Positions 45,590-54,292 of a stretch of DNA of 64,000 nucleotides are shown here, piece after piece. Source of the stretch: Clostridia bacterium. Its GTDB lineage: Bacteria > Bacillota > Clostridia > TANB77 > CAG-508. A program made the translations under genes and the position numbers. Location of the stretch: assembly GCA_900759015.1 (NCBI GenBank), contig CAAEUE010000015.1, positions 1 to 64,000 of the forward strand, written 5' to 3'. A model generated the notes under the pieces. The model was given only the letters and a program-made list of their open reading frames with translations, did not search any database and was not told where the DNA came from. Each line of letters starts with the position of its first letter. Position 1 is the stretch's first letter.

Positions 45590-46402
45590 TTAATTATTTT
45601 TTTCTTCTAACAGCTTAATTTTCTTTTTGATTTTATAATTATATATCAATATAAATATTACTACTAAAAATATGATAATCGAAATTAATTGTGATATCTT
45701 TATGTCTCCCATCATTAAACTGTCTGTTCTTAGACCCTCTATTATTATTCTAATTACAGAATACAATAATAAGTATACAATAGTTAATTGTCCTGCAAAT
45801 TTTCTATGATTTTTTAGATACATTAATATAAAAAATATAATTAAAGTACATATGGATTCATATAAAAACGTTGGATGTACTTCCATATATATACCATTTT
45901 CTATAATTCCCATTCTAAAAATACTATTAGTTGTTGTTCCATGTGCTTCGCCATTAATAAAGTTTCCCCATCTTCCAATTGCTTGTCCTAAGCTTAAGTA
46001 TGGAACTATCATATCAAACATGTCTAATATCTTTATTTTCTTAATTTTGCAAAATATAATAGTTGTTATGGCTCCACCTATTATTCCTCCATAGATTGCA
46101 AGTCCACCATTTCTTATATTTATGATTTCACTAGGATTATTTAAATAATATTGCATATTGAAAATGACATAGTATAATCTAGCACATATAATTGCTATTG
46201 GTAGTATAAGTATCATTAATTCTAATATATCATTGTATTTTATATTGTATTTTTTACAATCTTTTTTTAAAGCTAATATTGCAATTAAAATAGCTACAGC
46301 TATAAAAATAGCATACCAGTATATATGTATACCACCAATTGTAAATGCTGTTCTAGAAATATTTAGATTTATATTAAAAGCTGGAAATGTAATATTAGTC
46401 AT
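45590..46402 (-). CDS. lgt: Prolipoprotein diacylglyceryl transferase
   Basis: A 270-residue membrane enzyme that adds diacylglycerol to the lipobox cysteine of prolipoproteins. About seven membrane helices are seen. The signature segment GQAIGRWGNFINGEAHG near 133-150 carries the essential Arg, Asn and Gly residues, and RNGGLAIYGGIIGG near 95 is the second conserved block. The C-terminus ends in a lysine-rich cytoplasmic tail. AAGGAG lies before the ATG. Confidence 0.95.
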   Translation of the reverse strand: MTNITFPAFNINLNISRTAFTIGGIHIYWYAIFIAVAILIAILALKKDCKKYNIKYNDILELMILILPIAIICARLYYVIFNMQYYLNNPSEIINIRNGGLAIYGGIIGGAITTIIFCKIKKIKILDMFDMIVPYLSLGQAIGRWGNFINGEAHGTTTNSIFRMGIIENGIYMEVHPTFLYESICTLIIFFILMYLKNHRKFAGQLTIVYLLLYSVIRIIIEGLRTDSLMMGDIKISQLISIIIFLVVIFILIYNYKIKKKIKLLEEKNN

Positions 46403-46423
46403 TAATTTTCTCCTTTATATAAT

Positions 46424-47278
46424 CTATTCTATATCAAAAATTTTATTTAGTTCATATGCTACTCCAGCTTCGTTGTTTGTTTTTGTAACTACATCTGCTA
46501 GTTCTTTTATTTGGTTTGCAGCATTTCCCATTGCTACTTTGTAACCTCCAACATTAAACATTTCTATATCATTTAAGCCATCACCAAATACAACCGTTTG
46601 AGCTAATTCTATCCCTAAATATTTGCATAATTCTTCTATAGCTTTCGCCTTGCTTATTCCTTTTGGCATAATATCCATTACATATGGAAGCTTATAATTA
46701 TTTTCTGCTTTTCTATATTTTTTAGGAATCATAAATTCATCAACTTCTGTTGCATCTATATTAAATCTATCTAATACTATTTTTCTAACTTTTTGAAGAT
46801 TTTCTTTTTTATCATCCATAAGACTAAATTTTATAACTGGTGCATCATTTGTTTCTAAATATTCTTCTAATGAATTTACTAATATAAGTTCATTTCTATT
46901 TTCTTTTGTCATACTATATTGTTCATCTTCTACAATCAAATTGCCAGAAATAGTAACTGTGAAATATATATTATTATCTTTTATTAGTTTAGCTATTTCT
47001 AATGCACTATCTTTTTTTATATTGGTGCTAAATATTTTCTTATCTTCTACAAAATTTGCTACTATACCACCATTAGAGCCAATAATATATGGTACAGCTC
47101 CTACCTGATTACTGTATTTTTCAATACTATGATATGGTCTGCCTGATGCTAATACTACTTCTATTTCGTTTTTCTTTAATGCTTTTATTATCTTTATATT
47201 TTCTTCTGGCACCATTTTTTCGTCATTAACTAATGTCCCGTCTATATCTATAAAAACAATTTTATACTTATTATTCAT
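46424..47278 (-). CDS. Cof-type HAD hydrolase
   Basis: A 284-residue phosphatase of the Cof/YidA subfamily (cap type C2B). Motif I is IVFIDIDGTLVND, motif II VVLASGRPYHSI near 40, GSNGGIV near 66, and SKAKAIEELCKYLGI near 202 with motif IV FGDGLNDIEMF near 227. Relatives dephosphorylate sugar phosphates, flavin mononucleotide or pyridoxal phosphate. GGAGG precedes the ATG. Confidence 0.92.
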   Translation of the reverse strand: MNNKYKIVFIDIDGTLVNDEKMVPEENIKIIKALKKNEIEVVLASGRPYHSIEKYSNQVGAVPYIIGSNGGIVANFVEDKKIFSTNIKKDSALEIAKLIKDNNIYFTVTISGNLIVEDEQYSMTKENRNELILVNSLEEYLETNDAPVIKFSLMDDKKENLQKVRKIVLDRFNIDATEVDEFMIPKKYRKAENNYKLPYVMDIMPKGISKAKAIEELCKYLGIELAQTVVFGDGLNDIEMFNVGGYKVAMGNAANQIKELADVVTKTNNEAGVAYELNKIFDIE

Positions 47279-47334
47279 TATAAATCCTCCCTGATTATAT
47301 TATTGGCCTTTTTGCGTACTTTAGTCAAGGAAAA

Positions 47335-47913
47335 TCACTTTATTATTTCACAATTTTCGTCAACCTTTTTTTTGCCATGGACTTTATAATATATTTCAAA
47401 TATGTTATTTAAAATTTCTTCTTCATCATATGTTAGATTTTCATTTAATTTTAAATAGTATATAGATAAAAACAAACTATTAAACCATTTTAAATCAACA
47501 TTTAATTTATTAAATTCTAATCTATCGTAAAATTTTGCTCTTTTTTCTCTTATTTTATTTTCTACTTTATTTGCTCCACAACCTAATTTTTCAATCTCTA
47601 CAAATATAGTATCATAATTTAAAACTACTTTTTTCAATTCTTTAATTGCTTTAGTTCCATATCCTTTATTTTGATATTCTGGTAAAATTGCGAAGTAATC
47701 CAGTTGCATATATCTATTATTCTCTATAGAATTCATTATAAAAAAACCTATTAATTTATTTTCTTCAGCAATTTTTATAAATCTAGTTATATTTTTGTTA
47801 TAGTTTCTCTCTATTGTTTCTAAAGTTTTTCTTTCTTCTTCTGGAAATATCTCTATATATTTTTGATATACATCTTCTCTGAATTCTTTAAAATTAATAT
47901 TTATAAGTTCCAT
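47335..47913 (-). CDS. GNAT acetyltransferase
   Basis: A 192-residue protein. The core is NKLIGFFIMNSIENNRYMQL near 50, FAILPEYQNKGYGTKAIKELK near 73 (acetyl-CoA loop) and REKRAKFYDRLEFNKLNVDLKW near 122. A C-terminal extension of about 45 residues with KLNENLTYDEEEILNNIF ends the protein. The substrate is unknown. AGAGG precedes the ATG. Confidence 0.83.
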   Translation of the reverse strand: MELININFKEFREDVYQKYIEIFPEEERKTLETIERNYNKNITRFIKIAEENKLIGFFIMNSIENNRYMQLDYFAILPEYQNKGYGTKAIKELKKVVLNYDTIFVEIEKLGCGANKVENKIREKRAKFYDRLEFNKLNVDLKWFNSLFLSIYYLKLNENLTYDEEEILNNIFEIYYKVHGKKKVDENCEIIK

Positions 47914-47951
47914 AAATTACCTCTTTATATTTATTTAATTTTTATATGCTA

Positions 47952-48809
47952 TTATTTTGAATTTTTATTCATGAAATAATCAAAATAATATATATCTAAT
48001 AGTACAAACATATATCCAGTAAAATTCCAAAAATCTTTTTCTGTTCTTAATGTTTCTTTTGAAACGTGTATATTTTCATCTATAAGAAGTTTCATAAAAG
48101 CTTTACTCGTATACCATAGAAAACTAATCATATTTTCTAAAATAGTATTAACTCTACTAATATATCCTCCCCACACATTATTAAATATCTTATCTTTTTT
48201 GTTTTTTGGACAAGAAAAAGAAAAAAATAGAAAACTTATATAATCATTATGAGAATAATTAGAGTAAAAACTATATTGTCTTTTTCTCCAGTCTGTCAAA
48301 TCAGCTTTTTCATAATTTTCGATTGTATCATTTAATTCTTTTGGAGAAAAATACTTTCTCCATATTTTCATATTTCCTTTTGTCATTTCGGTATCTGTTA
48401 ATATCTTTTCTTTGTTTTCATCAATCATAATATTTAATAGTAACATACATATTTCAAATAATTGCCTATTTATAACATTTGCCTGATAATCTAATCCCCT
48501 TTCAGCTAAATATATTACAGCAGTTATAGAATTTGCTATAGTCACAAATATAGAAGCATATAATGCTTTTATTTTAAAATTTTTATCTTCCACTTTTGGT
48601 TCAATCGAAAAACTCATTATTCCATAATACAAATTATATAGTTCTGCTATGTTTAAAATATCTTCATTAGTTTCTTGCCATATTTCTGGATTATCCATTA
48701 TATCATTCATTTGATTATAATAATCCATAATAGTTTCATATGGTACTATGAATTCTTTATCAAGATTAATTTTACTATTTAGGTACTCATATTTTTCTTT
48801 TAATAACAT
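47952..48809 (-). CDS. Helical protein, possibly DUF5677/HEPN-like
   Basis: A 285-residue, all-helical protein. Segments such as NVINRQLFEICMLLLNIMID near 110 and QYSFYSNYSHNDYISFLFF near 180 resemble the helix bundle of DUF5677-type proteins, in which Arg-x-x-x-E and Tyr-Ser-x-x-His motifs recur. Similar HEPN-like bundles occur in defence and nucleotide-binding proteins. The match is weak and from memory. It lies between an HD hydrolase and a GNAT gene. AGAGG precedes the ATG. Confidence 0.5.
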   Translation of the reverse strand: MLLKEKYEYLNSKINLDKEFIVPYETIMDYYNQMNDIMDNPEIWQETNEDILNIAELYNLYYGIMSFSIEPKVEDKNFKIKALYASIFVTIANSITAVIYLAERGLDYQANVINRQLFEICMLLLNIMIDENKEKILTDTEMTKGNMKIWRKYFSPKELNDTIENYEKADLTDWRKRQYSFYSNYSHNDYISFLFFSFSCPKNKKDKIFNNVWGGYISRVNTILENMISFLWYTSKAFMKLLIDENIHVSKETLRTEKDFWNFTGYMFVLLDIYYFDYFMNKNSK

Positions 48810-48823
48810 ATTTTTTACCTCTT

Positions 48824-49534
48824 TTATTCTTTTCTTATATATACTTTACCTTTAAATTTTTCTCTATCTTTAAATTCTTCTATTTCCCCATTTATATAAA
48901 ATTCTACTTTTAAGCCTAATTCTTTTCCTAATTTTTTAGGAATATCGATTGATTTTGGAATAATATATAATCCCTCTTTTCCTTTATTGTTTGAAATTAT
49001 ATACCTTAATTCTAGAACATTTTTTTCTAATTTTAGCTTATACTCATCTATTAATTGTATTGGTGATAAATTACCTAAAGAACGTGCCTTACACATATCG
49101 GCTTTATCTGATATAGCTAAAAATGCTGTTAGTTCGTCTGGATTTTCTCCTCCATTTCCATGATCTTTTATTGCATTTGTAATCTTTAAAATATCTTTTT
49201 CATTTATGAAATCAAATTTTTGTAAAAAACCTTTTGCTAGTTCAGAACCATTTTCAGCATGTCCTTTTTTTCCTTTTATCATTCCTATATCATGTACTAA
49301 TCCTGTTATATAGCCTAAAATACACGTATGTTCATCACAATTATATTCTTTTAATAATTTATATACATTATTTGCTACTCTATCCATATGTTTTATTCCA
49401 TGGTCAAGAGCCACCTTATTATTAAATTCAGAAGATATAGCAAACTTCCTTTCTACTTCGGCTATTTCTTGCATCCATATTTTATATTCTTCATCTAAAA
49501 TTATTTTTTCTTTAATTTGTAATAATTTATCCAT
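48824..49534 (-). CDS. HD-domain hydrolase
   Basis: A 236-residue enzyme with HD motifs LDHGIKHMDRVANNVYKLL near 44, ITGLVHDIGMIKGKKGHAENG near 75, IKDHGNGGENPDE near 119 and LAISDKADMCKARSLGN near 139. The C-terminal 70 residues form a beta-rich extension. It is one of five HD proteins in this window (30719, 34070, 36456, 42499, 48824). AAAGG precedes the ATG. Confidence 0.87.
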   Translation of the reverse strand: MDKLLQIKEKIILDEEYKIWMQEIAEVERKFAISSEFNNKVALDHGIKHMDRVANNVYKLLKEYNCDEHTCILGYITGLVHDIGMIKGKKGHAENGSELAKGFLQKFDFINEKDILKITNAIKDHGNGGENPDELTAFLAISDKADMCKARSLGNLSPIQLIDEYKLKLEKNVLELRYIISNNKGKEGLYIIPKSIDIPKKLGKELGLKVEFYINGEIEEFKDREKFKGKVYIRKE

Positions 49535-49548
49535 AAAAGATAACCTTT

Positions 49549-50076
49549 CTATTGTTTTATGACAGTATATTGAACTTGTACTATATCATCTTTTTCTTTA
49601 ACAATTTTCTCTAGTTTCAATTTATTTTCAAAATAATTGCCTGTAAATAATGGAATACCTTTATTTAATACAAAAGGATTATAATTTAAGATAATATTAT
49701 CAACTATTCCTTTTTCCATAAAAGAATTATTTACAGTTGCTCCTCCAGAAATAAATATTTTTTCATAATTTAGTTCTTTACATTTTTCTAAACAATTATC
49801 TACAGAATTGCAATATATAACATTTGGTAAATCATTAGTTGTATTACTGCTACTACTTAAAATAATTATATTTATATTTTTTAAATCTTGTAAATACTCC
49901 TCGCCCCATGCCAGTATATTATTCCAAGTTTTTCTTCCCCATATTAGCACATCATAATCTTTCAGAAATTCTAGCATTATTTCCCAGCCTCTTTCTGATA
50001 AGAACTCTTCATTTCCATCTTCCGTTGCTATTAATCCATTTATTGAACATGCCATTTCTACAGTTATATTTCTCAT
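49549..50076 (-). CDS. Dihydrofolate reductase-like (RibD C-terminal type) protein
   Basis: A 175-residue protein. The opening ITVEMACSINGLIATEDG and VLIWGRKTWNNIL near 44 match the RibD_C/dihydrofolate reductase-like fold. IFISGGATVNNSFMEKGIVDNIIL near 109-132 is the conserved NADPH-side motif. Such proteins are common near resistance-type enzymes; many have no assigned substrate. AGGAG precedes the ATG. It follows rlmD by 17 nt on the minus strand. Confidence 0.85.
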   Translation of the reverse strand: MRNITVEMACSINGLIATEDGNEEFLSERGWEIMLEFLKDYDVLIWGRKTWNNILAWGEEYLQDLKNINIIILSSSSNTTNDLPNVIYCNSVDNCLEKCKELNYEKIFISGGATVNNSFMEKGIVDNIILNYNPFVLNKGIPLFTGNYFENKLKLEKIVKEKDDIVQVQYTVIKQ

Positions 50077-50093
50077 AATTTTCTCCTAAATAA

Positions 50094-51458
50094 TTACTTG
50101 TTTTTTAATTCAAGAACAGAAACACATTCTATTCCATTCGTATAAGGAAACATATCTACTGGTTTAATCTTTTTTATTTCATATATATTTTCTAACTTTG
50201 CTAAGTCTCTAACCAATGTAGCTGGATTGCAACTAATATATACTAGTTTTTTAGGTAAAACTTTTTTTATGTTTTCTATACTAGTATTGTCTAATCCTCT
50301 TCTTGGTGGATCTACCATAATAATATCAGGAATTATCTGTTTAACATTTACTAGGTCATCTAACACTTTCTCTACATCGCCAGCAATAAATTCTGTATTA
50401 TCTACATTGTTTATTCTCGCATTTTCTTTGGCTGCTATAATAGCCTCTTCTACAATTTCTACTCCGAATACTTTCTTCGCATATTTACTCATAAATAATG
50501 AAATTGTACCTATTCCACAGTATAAATCGAACACAACATCTTCCTTTGTTATATCTGCAAACTTAACTCCAAGCTCATATAATTTTTCAGCTTGAATTGG
50601 ATTTACTTGGTAAAATGACATTGGAGATATCTTAAATGTATAATCTCCTAGCTTATCTGTAATATATCCATCTCCATATAAATTGATATTTTCGTTTCCT
50701 AATATAACATTTGTATTTTTGGTATTTATATTTTTAACTATATTCTTTATATTACCAAATTTGCCAATTAATTCTGATATCATTTTAGCTTCATTAGGTA
50801 TTTCTCTTCCGTTTATAACAATAATACACATTATCTCATTTGTTCTTATACCAATTTTAGCAACAATGTGTCTAACTAAACCTTTTTGAGTTTTCTCATT
50901 ATAAAAACTAATATTATTATCAACTAAAAATTTAAAAATATATTTCGCGATTTCTTCTGTTTGCTTATTTTGAATAAAACAAGTATCTATTGGTATAATT
51001 TCATGTGTTCTATTTGCAAATACCCCAATTACTGGTTTCCCATCTTTATTTAATCCTACAGGATATTGTGCTTTATTCCTGTAGTGATATGGATGTTCCA
51101 TACCTAATGTTTCTTTTACTTTAATTTTATTATTTAAAGTTTTATTGACTAAACTTTGAACTGCATTTTGTTTCATTTTTAATGTCTCTTCATATTTTAT
51201 ATGTCTTAATGAGCAACCTCCACATCTTTTGTAAGTTGTACAATCACTTTCCACTCTATTTTCTGATGGACTAATTATTTCTATAATTTTTCCAAAAGCA
51301 TGTGATGATAATACTTTTACAATTAATATTTTCACTTGCTCTCCTTTTATAGCATTTGGTATAAAAATTGTAAGTCCATCTATCTTGGCAATTCCCTCTC
51401 CTTGAAATCCATTATCTATTATATCTACAATATACTCTTTATTCTTTTCTACTTGCAT
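50094..51458 (-). CDS. rlmD: 23S rRNA (uracil-5-)-methyltransferase RlmD
   Basis: A 454-residue RNA methyltransferase. A TRAM domain (1-60) binds RNA. The iron-sulfur motif is CTTYKRCGGCSLRH near 72-87 (three Cys here, the fourth in CFIQN near 158). SAM binding is FDLYCGIGTISLF near 308. DPPRRGLD near 378 and the nucleophile in YISCNPATLVRDL near 405 complete the site. Firmicute members modify U1939 and often U747. AAGGAG lies before the ATG. Confidence 0.92.
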   Translation of the reverse strand: MQVEKNKEYIVDIIDNGFQGEGIAKIDGLTIFIPNAIKGEQVKILIVKVLSSHAFGKIIEIISPSENRVESDCTTYKRCGGCSLRHIKYEETLKMKQNAVQSLVNKTLNNKIKVKETLGMEHPYHYRNKAQYPVGLNKDGKPVIGVFANRTHEIIPIDTCFIQNKQTEEIAKYIFKFLVDNNISFYNEKTQKGLVRHIVAKIGIRTNEIMCIIVINGREIPNEAKMISELIGKFGNIKNIVKNINTKNTNVILGNENINLYGDGYITDKLGDYTFKISPMSFYQVNPIQAEKLYELGVKFADITKEDVVFDLYCGIGTISLFMSKYAKKVFGVEIVEEAIIAAKENARINNVDNTEFIAGDVEKVLDDLVNVKQIIPDIIMVDPPRRGLDNTSIENIKKVLPKKLVYISCNPATLVRDLAKLENIYEIKKIKPVDMFPYTNGIECVSVLELKNK

Positions 51459-51500
51459 ATTTTCTCCTTAAATTTAATTTATGCTTGTATTATACCATAA

Positions 51501-51536
51501 AAAATAGACTGTTAGAATACTCTAAAAGTCTATTTT
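51501..51536 (-). terminator. Terminator after the HAD gene at 51551
   Basis: Stem AAAATAGACT/AGTCTATTTT with an inner AGA/TCT pair and a T-run on the minus strand. Confidence 0.8.
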
Positions 51537-51550
51537 GATACTAAATTATT

Positions 51551-52267
51551 TTATAATGATTGTTGGTCATTACCTTCTGGCTCTTCTTTGTTTGGATTTA
51601 ATCTTTTTTCTAGTAATTTATTAATATTTGCTATACCTTCTGTAAGTCCTTGTAAATCTGTTTTCCTTCCAACCAATTTTGTTCTAGCTTTAGCTTCATG
51701 TCTGCTATTATCAGGGCAAACAACAAAACCACCTTTTTTAGAATTAACGTAATCCATCGATGCTAAATCGTTCATTCCATTACCACAATATATAATCATT
51801 GCTACATCATATCTTTCCTGTGCCATAGATGTCCACCCTTTAACATAATTAAGCTTACCAAAACCTGCAGGGTTTTTATCATCAGGATTGCTAGGTCTTT
51901 TTAAATCCACTATTCTTGAATCCATTTTCTTAACGAATCTATTAAATGTAAAATCTTGTTGTGGTCCAGCTACAAATTCATCCTTTGATGATGCAGCAGC
52001 TCCTTCTATATATTTTAACTTCTTAATCGGCTCTTTTTGAAGTCTATTAAAACTAGTAAAACTTTTGTCTAATTTTTCTAAAATATCTGTCATTTGATTT
52101 TGACTAATTGGCGAAACTATATGCATTCTTACTTTTGCATCCATTAATTCTTGCAATCTAGATAATTGTTTAAGAAAATTATACATGTCTGTATCATCAT
52201 ATTTGCTATCTGATTCTCTTAATATTGTACCCTCTAAATCTGAATATAATAAAATTATTTTTTCCAT
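51551..52267 (-). CDS. HAD-like hydrolase with DLEGT motif
   Basis: A 238-residue HAD-superfamily protein. Motif I reads LYSDLEGTIL, so the first Asp is kept but the second acidic residue is Glu instead of Asp. The middle region (KKLKYIEGAAASSKDEFVAGPQQD) is the cap, and motif IV is YCGNGMNDLASMDYV near 161. This resembles sucrose-phosphatase-like or Cof-type hydrolases in part. The Asp-to-Glu change is unusual and could alter the activity. AGGAG precedes the ATG. Confidence 0.72.
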   Translation of the reverse strand: MEKIILLYSDLEGTILRESDSKYDDTDMYNFLKQLSRLQELMDAKVRMHIVSPISQNQMTDILEKLDKSFTSFNRLQKEPIKKLKYIEGAAASSKDEFVAGPQQDFTFNRFVKKMDSRIVDLKRPSNPDDKNPAGFGKLNYVKGWTSMAQERYDVAMIIYCGNGMNDLASMDYVNSKKGGFVVCPDNSRHEAKARTKLVGRKTDLQGLTEGIANINKLLEKRLNPNKEEPEGNDQQSL

Positions 52268-52362
52268 AAAAACTCTCCTTAATTTAAAACTATTATAATT
52301 TTACCATATTATGTAAAATAGTGCAATCCTTTTATATTATTCCTTATTTCTAATTTTTGTGT

Positions 52363-52402
52363 TATAATAATTTATATGTACAAGTTGAAAAAATTCTTGT
52401 AC
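52363..52402 (+). promoter_or_regulatory. -10 box and leader hairpin of the DUF4097 gene
   Basis: -10 TATAAT (52363-52368), then an inverted repeat GTACAAG/CTTGTAC (52378-52402, loop 11 nt) at the expected 5' end of the mRNA. No clear -35. The hairpin could be an operator or a 5' mRNA stabiliser. Confidence 0.55.
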
Positions 52403-52445
52403 TTTGTATCTATTAATAATTTATAATACAAATAGGAGGAATAAA

Positions 52446-53198
52446 ATGAGTAAATTTAATTTTTTTGGTAACATTTCAGGTCAAAATGTCATTATTAATG
52501 GAGATGACATTATTATTAACGGTAAACATGTTAATAATACCGGTGATACGGGCGAGGAGATAAATGAAATCAGAAAAGCCCCTAGCCAAATCAAGAAACT
52601 GTATGTTACAAGTAACGTACGGGTAAATATCTACGAAGGACATGAAAACATAATTGTTGCCAGATTACATGGTACCACTTCTAGTAAAGACTTTCAATTC
52701 GATGTAATCCCAAACAATGACTCGTTAAGAATCACTGCAGGGGCTTCTTCAGGAGGAACGACCATTATAAATAATGGTGTTGTCATTAGTGGATCTTTCA
52801 ACAATTTACAACTGGATATCATGCTTCCCAGTAGTAGCGTGGAAATTATAATCATTCAATCAAAAAATTCAAGTATTTCTGTTGGCAGCATAAATGTGTC
52901 AACAATTGAGGCAACTTCTACAAATGGTAGCATAAAAGTAGATGATGCAATTTTTAGGAAGTTGCAACTTGAATGCCAGAATGGAAGCATCCAGGTAAAC
53001 TCATATCTTCATTCGGATATAGAATTGGATATCTCTAGTCAAAATGGTAGTATCGATTGTGAACTCAACAATGTTGGTATGTCTACCGTTGATGTATACT
53101 CAAAAAATGGAAGTTGTCATAACTCTCCAGTTTTGTCTGGTAAATATACTGCCTCTGGTAGTGTTATCAGTAAAAATGGTAGTGTGAAATTTCATTGA
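52446..53198 (+). CDS. DUF4097-type beta-helix protein
   Basis: A 250-residue protein on the plus strand. The N-terminus has SGQNVIINGDDIIINGKHV. The rest is built of repeating beta strands with NGS turns (TSTNGSIKVDDA, QNGSIQVNSYL, QNGSIDCELNN, KNGSCHNS, KNGSVKFH), the pattern of DUF4097 beta-strand repeat proteins (putative adhesins or surface-layer scaffolds). It has no signal peptide or anchor. AGGAGG precedes the ATG at 52446, and a strong terminator follows. Composition is richer in G+C than the island. Confidence 0.8.
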   Translation: MSKFNFFGNISGQNVIINGDDIIINGKHVNNTGDTGEEINEIRKAPSQIKKLYVTSNVRVNIYEGHENIIVARLHGTTSSKDFQFDVIPNNDSLRITAGASSGGTTIINNGVVISGSFNNLQLDIMLPSSSVEIIIIQSKNSSISVGSINVSTIEATSTNGSIKVDDAIFRKLQLECQNGSIQVNSYLHSDIELDISSQNGSIDCELNNVGMSTVDVYSKNGSCHNSPVLSGKYTASGSVISKNGSVKFH

Positions 53199-53225
53199 TT
53201 TTTATACGTAATACTTGTCAAGGTC

Positions 53226-53265
53226 AACCCTCACCCTGCTTTTATCTAAAAAGCAGGGTGAGGTT
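53226..53265 (+). terminator. Terminator after the DUF4097 gene
   Basis: Perfect stem CCTCACCCTGC/GCAGGGTGAGG, about 11 bp, followed by TTCTTAA. Strong stem, weak T-run. Confidence 0.8.
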
Positions 53266-53320
53266 CTTAAATGAATTAATAATGTCAGATGCAATAATTT
53301 TATATACTTATTAAATTTTA

Positions 53321-53360
53321 AAGAAGTCTATTTTCGTATATTAAAATAGACTTCTTTTTT
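53321..53360. terminator. Terminator after the gene at 53410
   Basis: Stem AAGAAGTCTATTTT/AAAATAGACTTCTT with T-run TTTTTT on the plus side and AAATTT on the other; usable in both directions. Confidence 0.8.
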
Positions 53361-53409
53361 CATTTTATGTTTCACAAATATTATTCATTTCTATAAGATA
53401 AATTGTAAT

Positions 53410-54195
53410 TTATTTGATAGTTGTAATTATAAATAAATCACCAGAATTAATTAGTTTCTCTGCTATGCTTTCATTAGGTAGTTCTCCGTTATAAGCTACC
53501 CAATATTGTGAATTTTGATAATTCCATATTCCAGTCTTTTCATAAGTTTTATATTTAATAGTTCTATCTTCTTGCGCTAAAAACCTATCTCTTGTATCAT
53601 CTGTTACGATATGAATTTTATCATTTCTTGCTTCATATAATACATCTATTATATGAATATCCCCTTCAGTTGTAGGTTGAACCACTCTAACAAATGCATT
53701 TTCTTTTTTGTTGTATTTATCCATAAACTCACTATATAAATTATCATTAAAAATCGTTGTTCCTATTACAAAGCAATTATCTTTTTGGGCTTGTTCTATA
53801 GAATAATCTTTAGGTAATGTTCTAAGGTCTGTATAGCCATCTGTAATACTATGAATATAGAAGTCATTTATATCTGATATTCCTTTATATTCTACTTTAT
53901 AGCTCTCTAATAGTGCATTTGTTCCTTGTGTTGGATTAACCGGCCAATATTTATCTACCATTATAAAGCTTGCTCTTTTATCCTTTTCATCTTTGAATGT
54001 AATTACATAACCACCGAAGCTAGAAGCCCATTCAATGTTTACATATTTATATTGCTTTTCTGGAAAATTATTTTTTAAATAATTTGTAGCAGAAATTCTT
54101 GCTATTTGTTTTGGAATTATTCCACTAATCCATAATCCTAATATAATAATTAAAACTATAATTACTATTAATATAATTTTTCTTTTTCTCTTCAT
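53410..54195 (-). CDS. Membrane-anchored protein with DUF4362-like domain
   Basis: A 261-residue protein. A basic head and one membrane helix (about 6-24) anchor it. The C-terminal part IEQAQKDNCFVIGTTIFNDNLYSEFMDKY, VVQPTTEGDIHIIDVLYEA and KIHIVTDDTRDRF follows the DUF4362 order. The N-terminal outer part (RISATNYLKNNFPEKQYKYVNIEW) may be a DUF3139-like module. It is predicted to lie outside the membrane. Function is unknown. GGGGA precedes the ATG. Confidence 0.7.
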   Translation of the reverse strand: MKRKRKIILIVIIVLIIILGLWISGIIPKQIARISATNYLKNNFPEKQYKYVNIEWASSFGGYVITFKDEKDKRASFIMVDKYWPVNPTQGTNALLESYKVEYKGISDINDFYIHSITDGYTDLRTLPKDYSIEQAQKDNCFVIGTTIFNDNLYSEFMDKYNKKENAFVRVVQPTTEGDIHIIDVLYEARNDKIHIVTDDTRDRFLAQEDRTIKYKTYEKTGIWNYQNSQYWVAYNGELPNESIAEKLINSGDLFIITTIK

Positions 54196-54292
54196 AAAAA
54201 ATCCCCTATAAATTATTATTCTTTTGATTATATCATTAAAATATTACTCACACAATAATCCAAAATAAGCTAGCTAAAATAGTTCGTTTATT

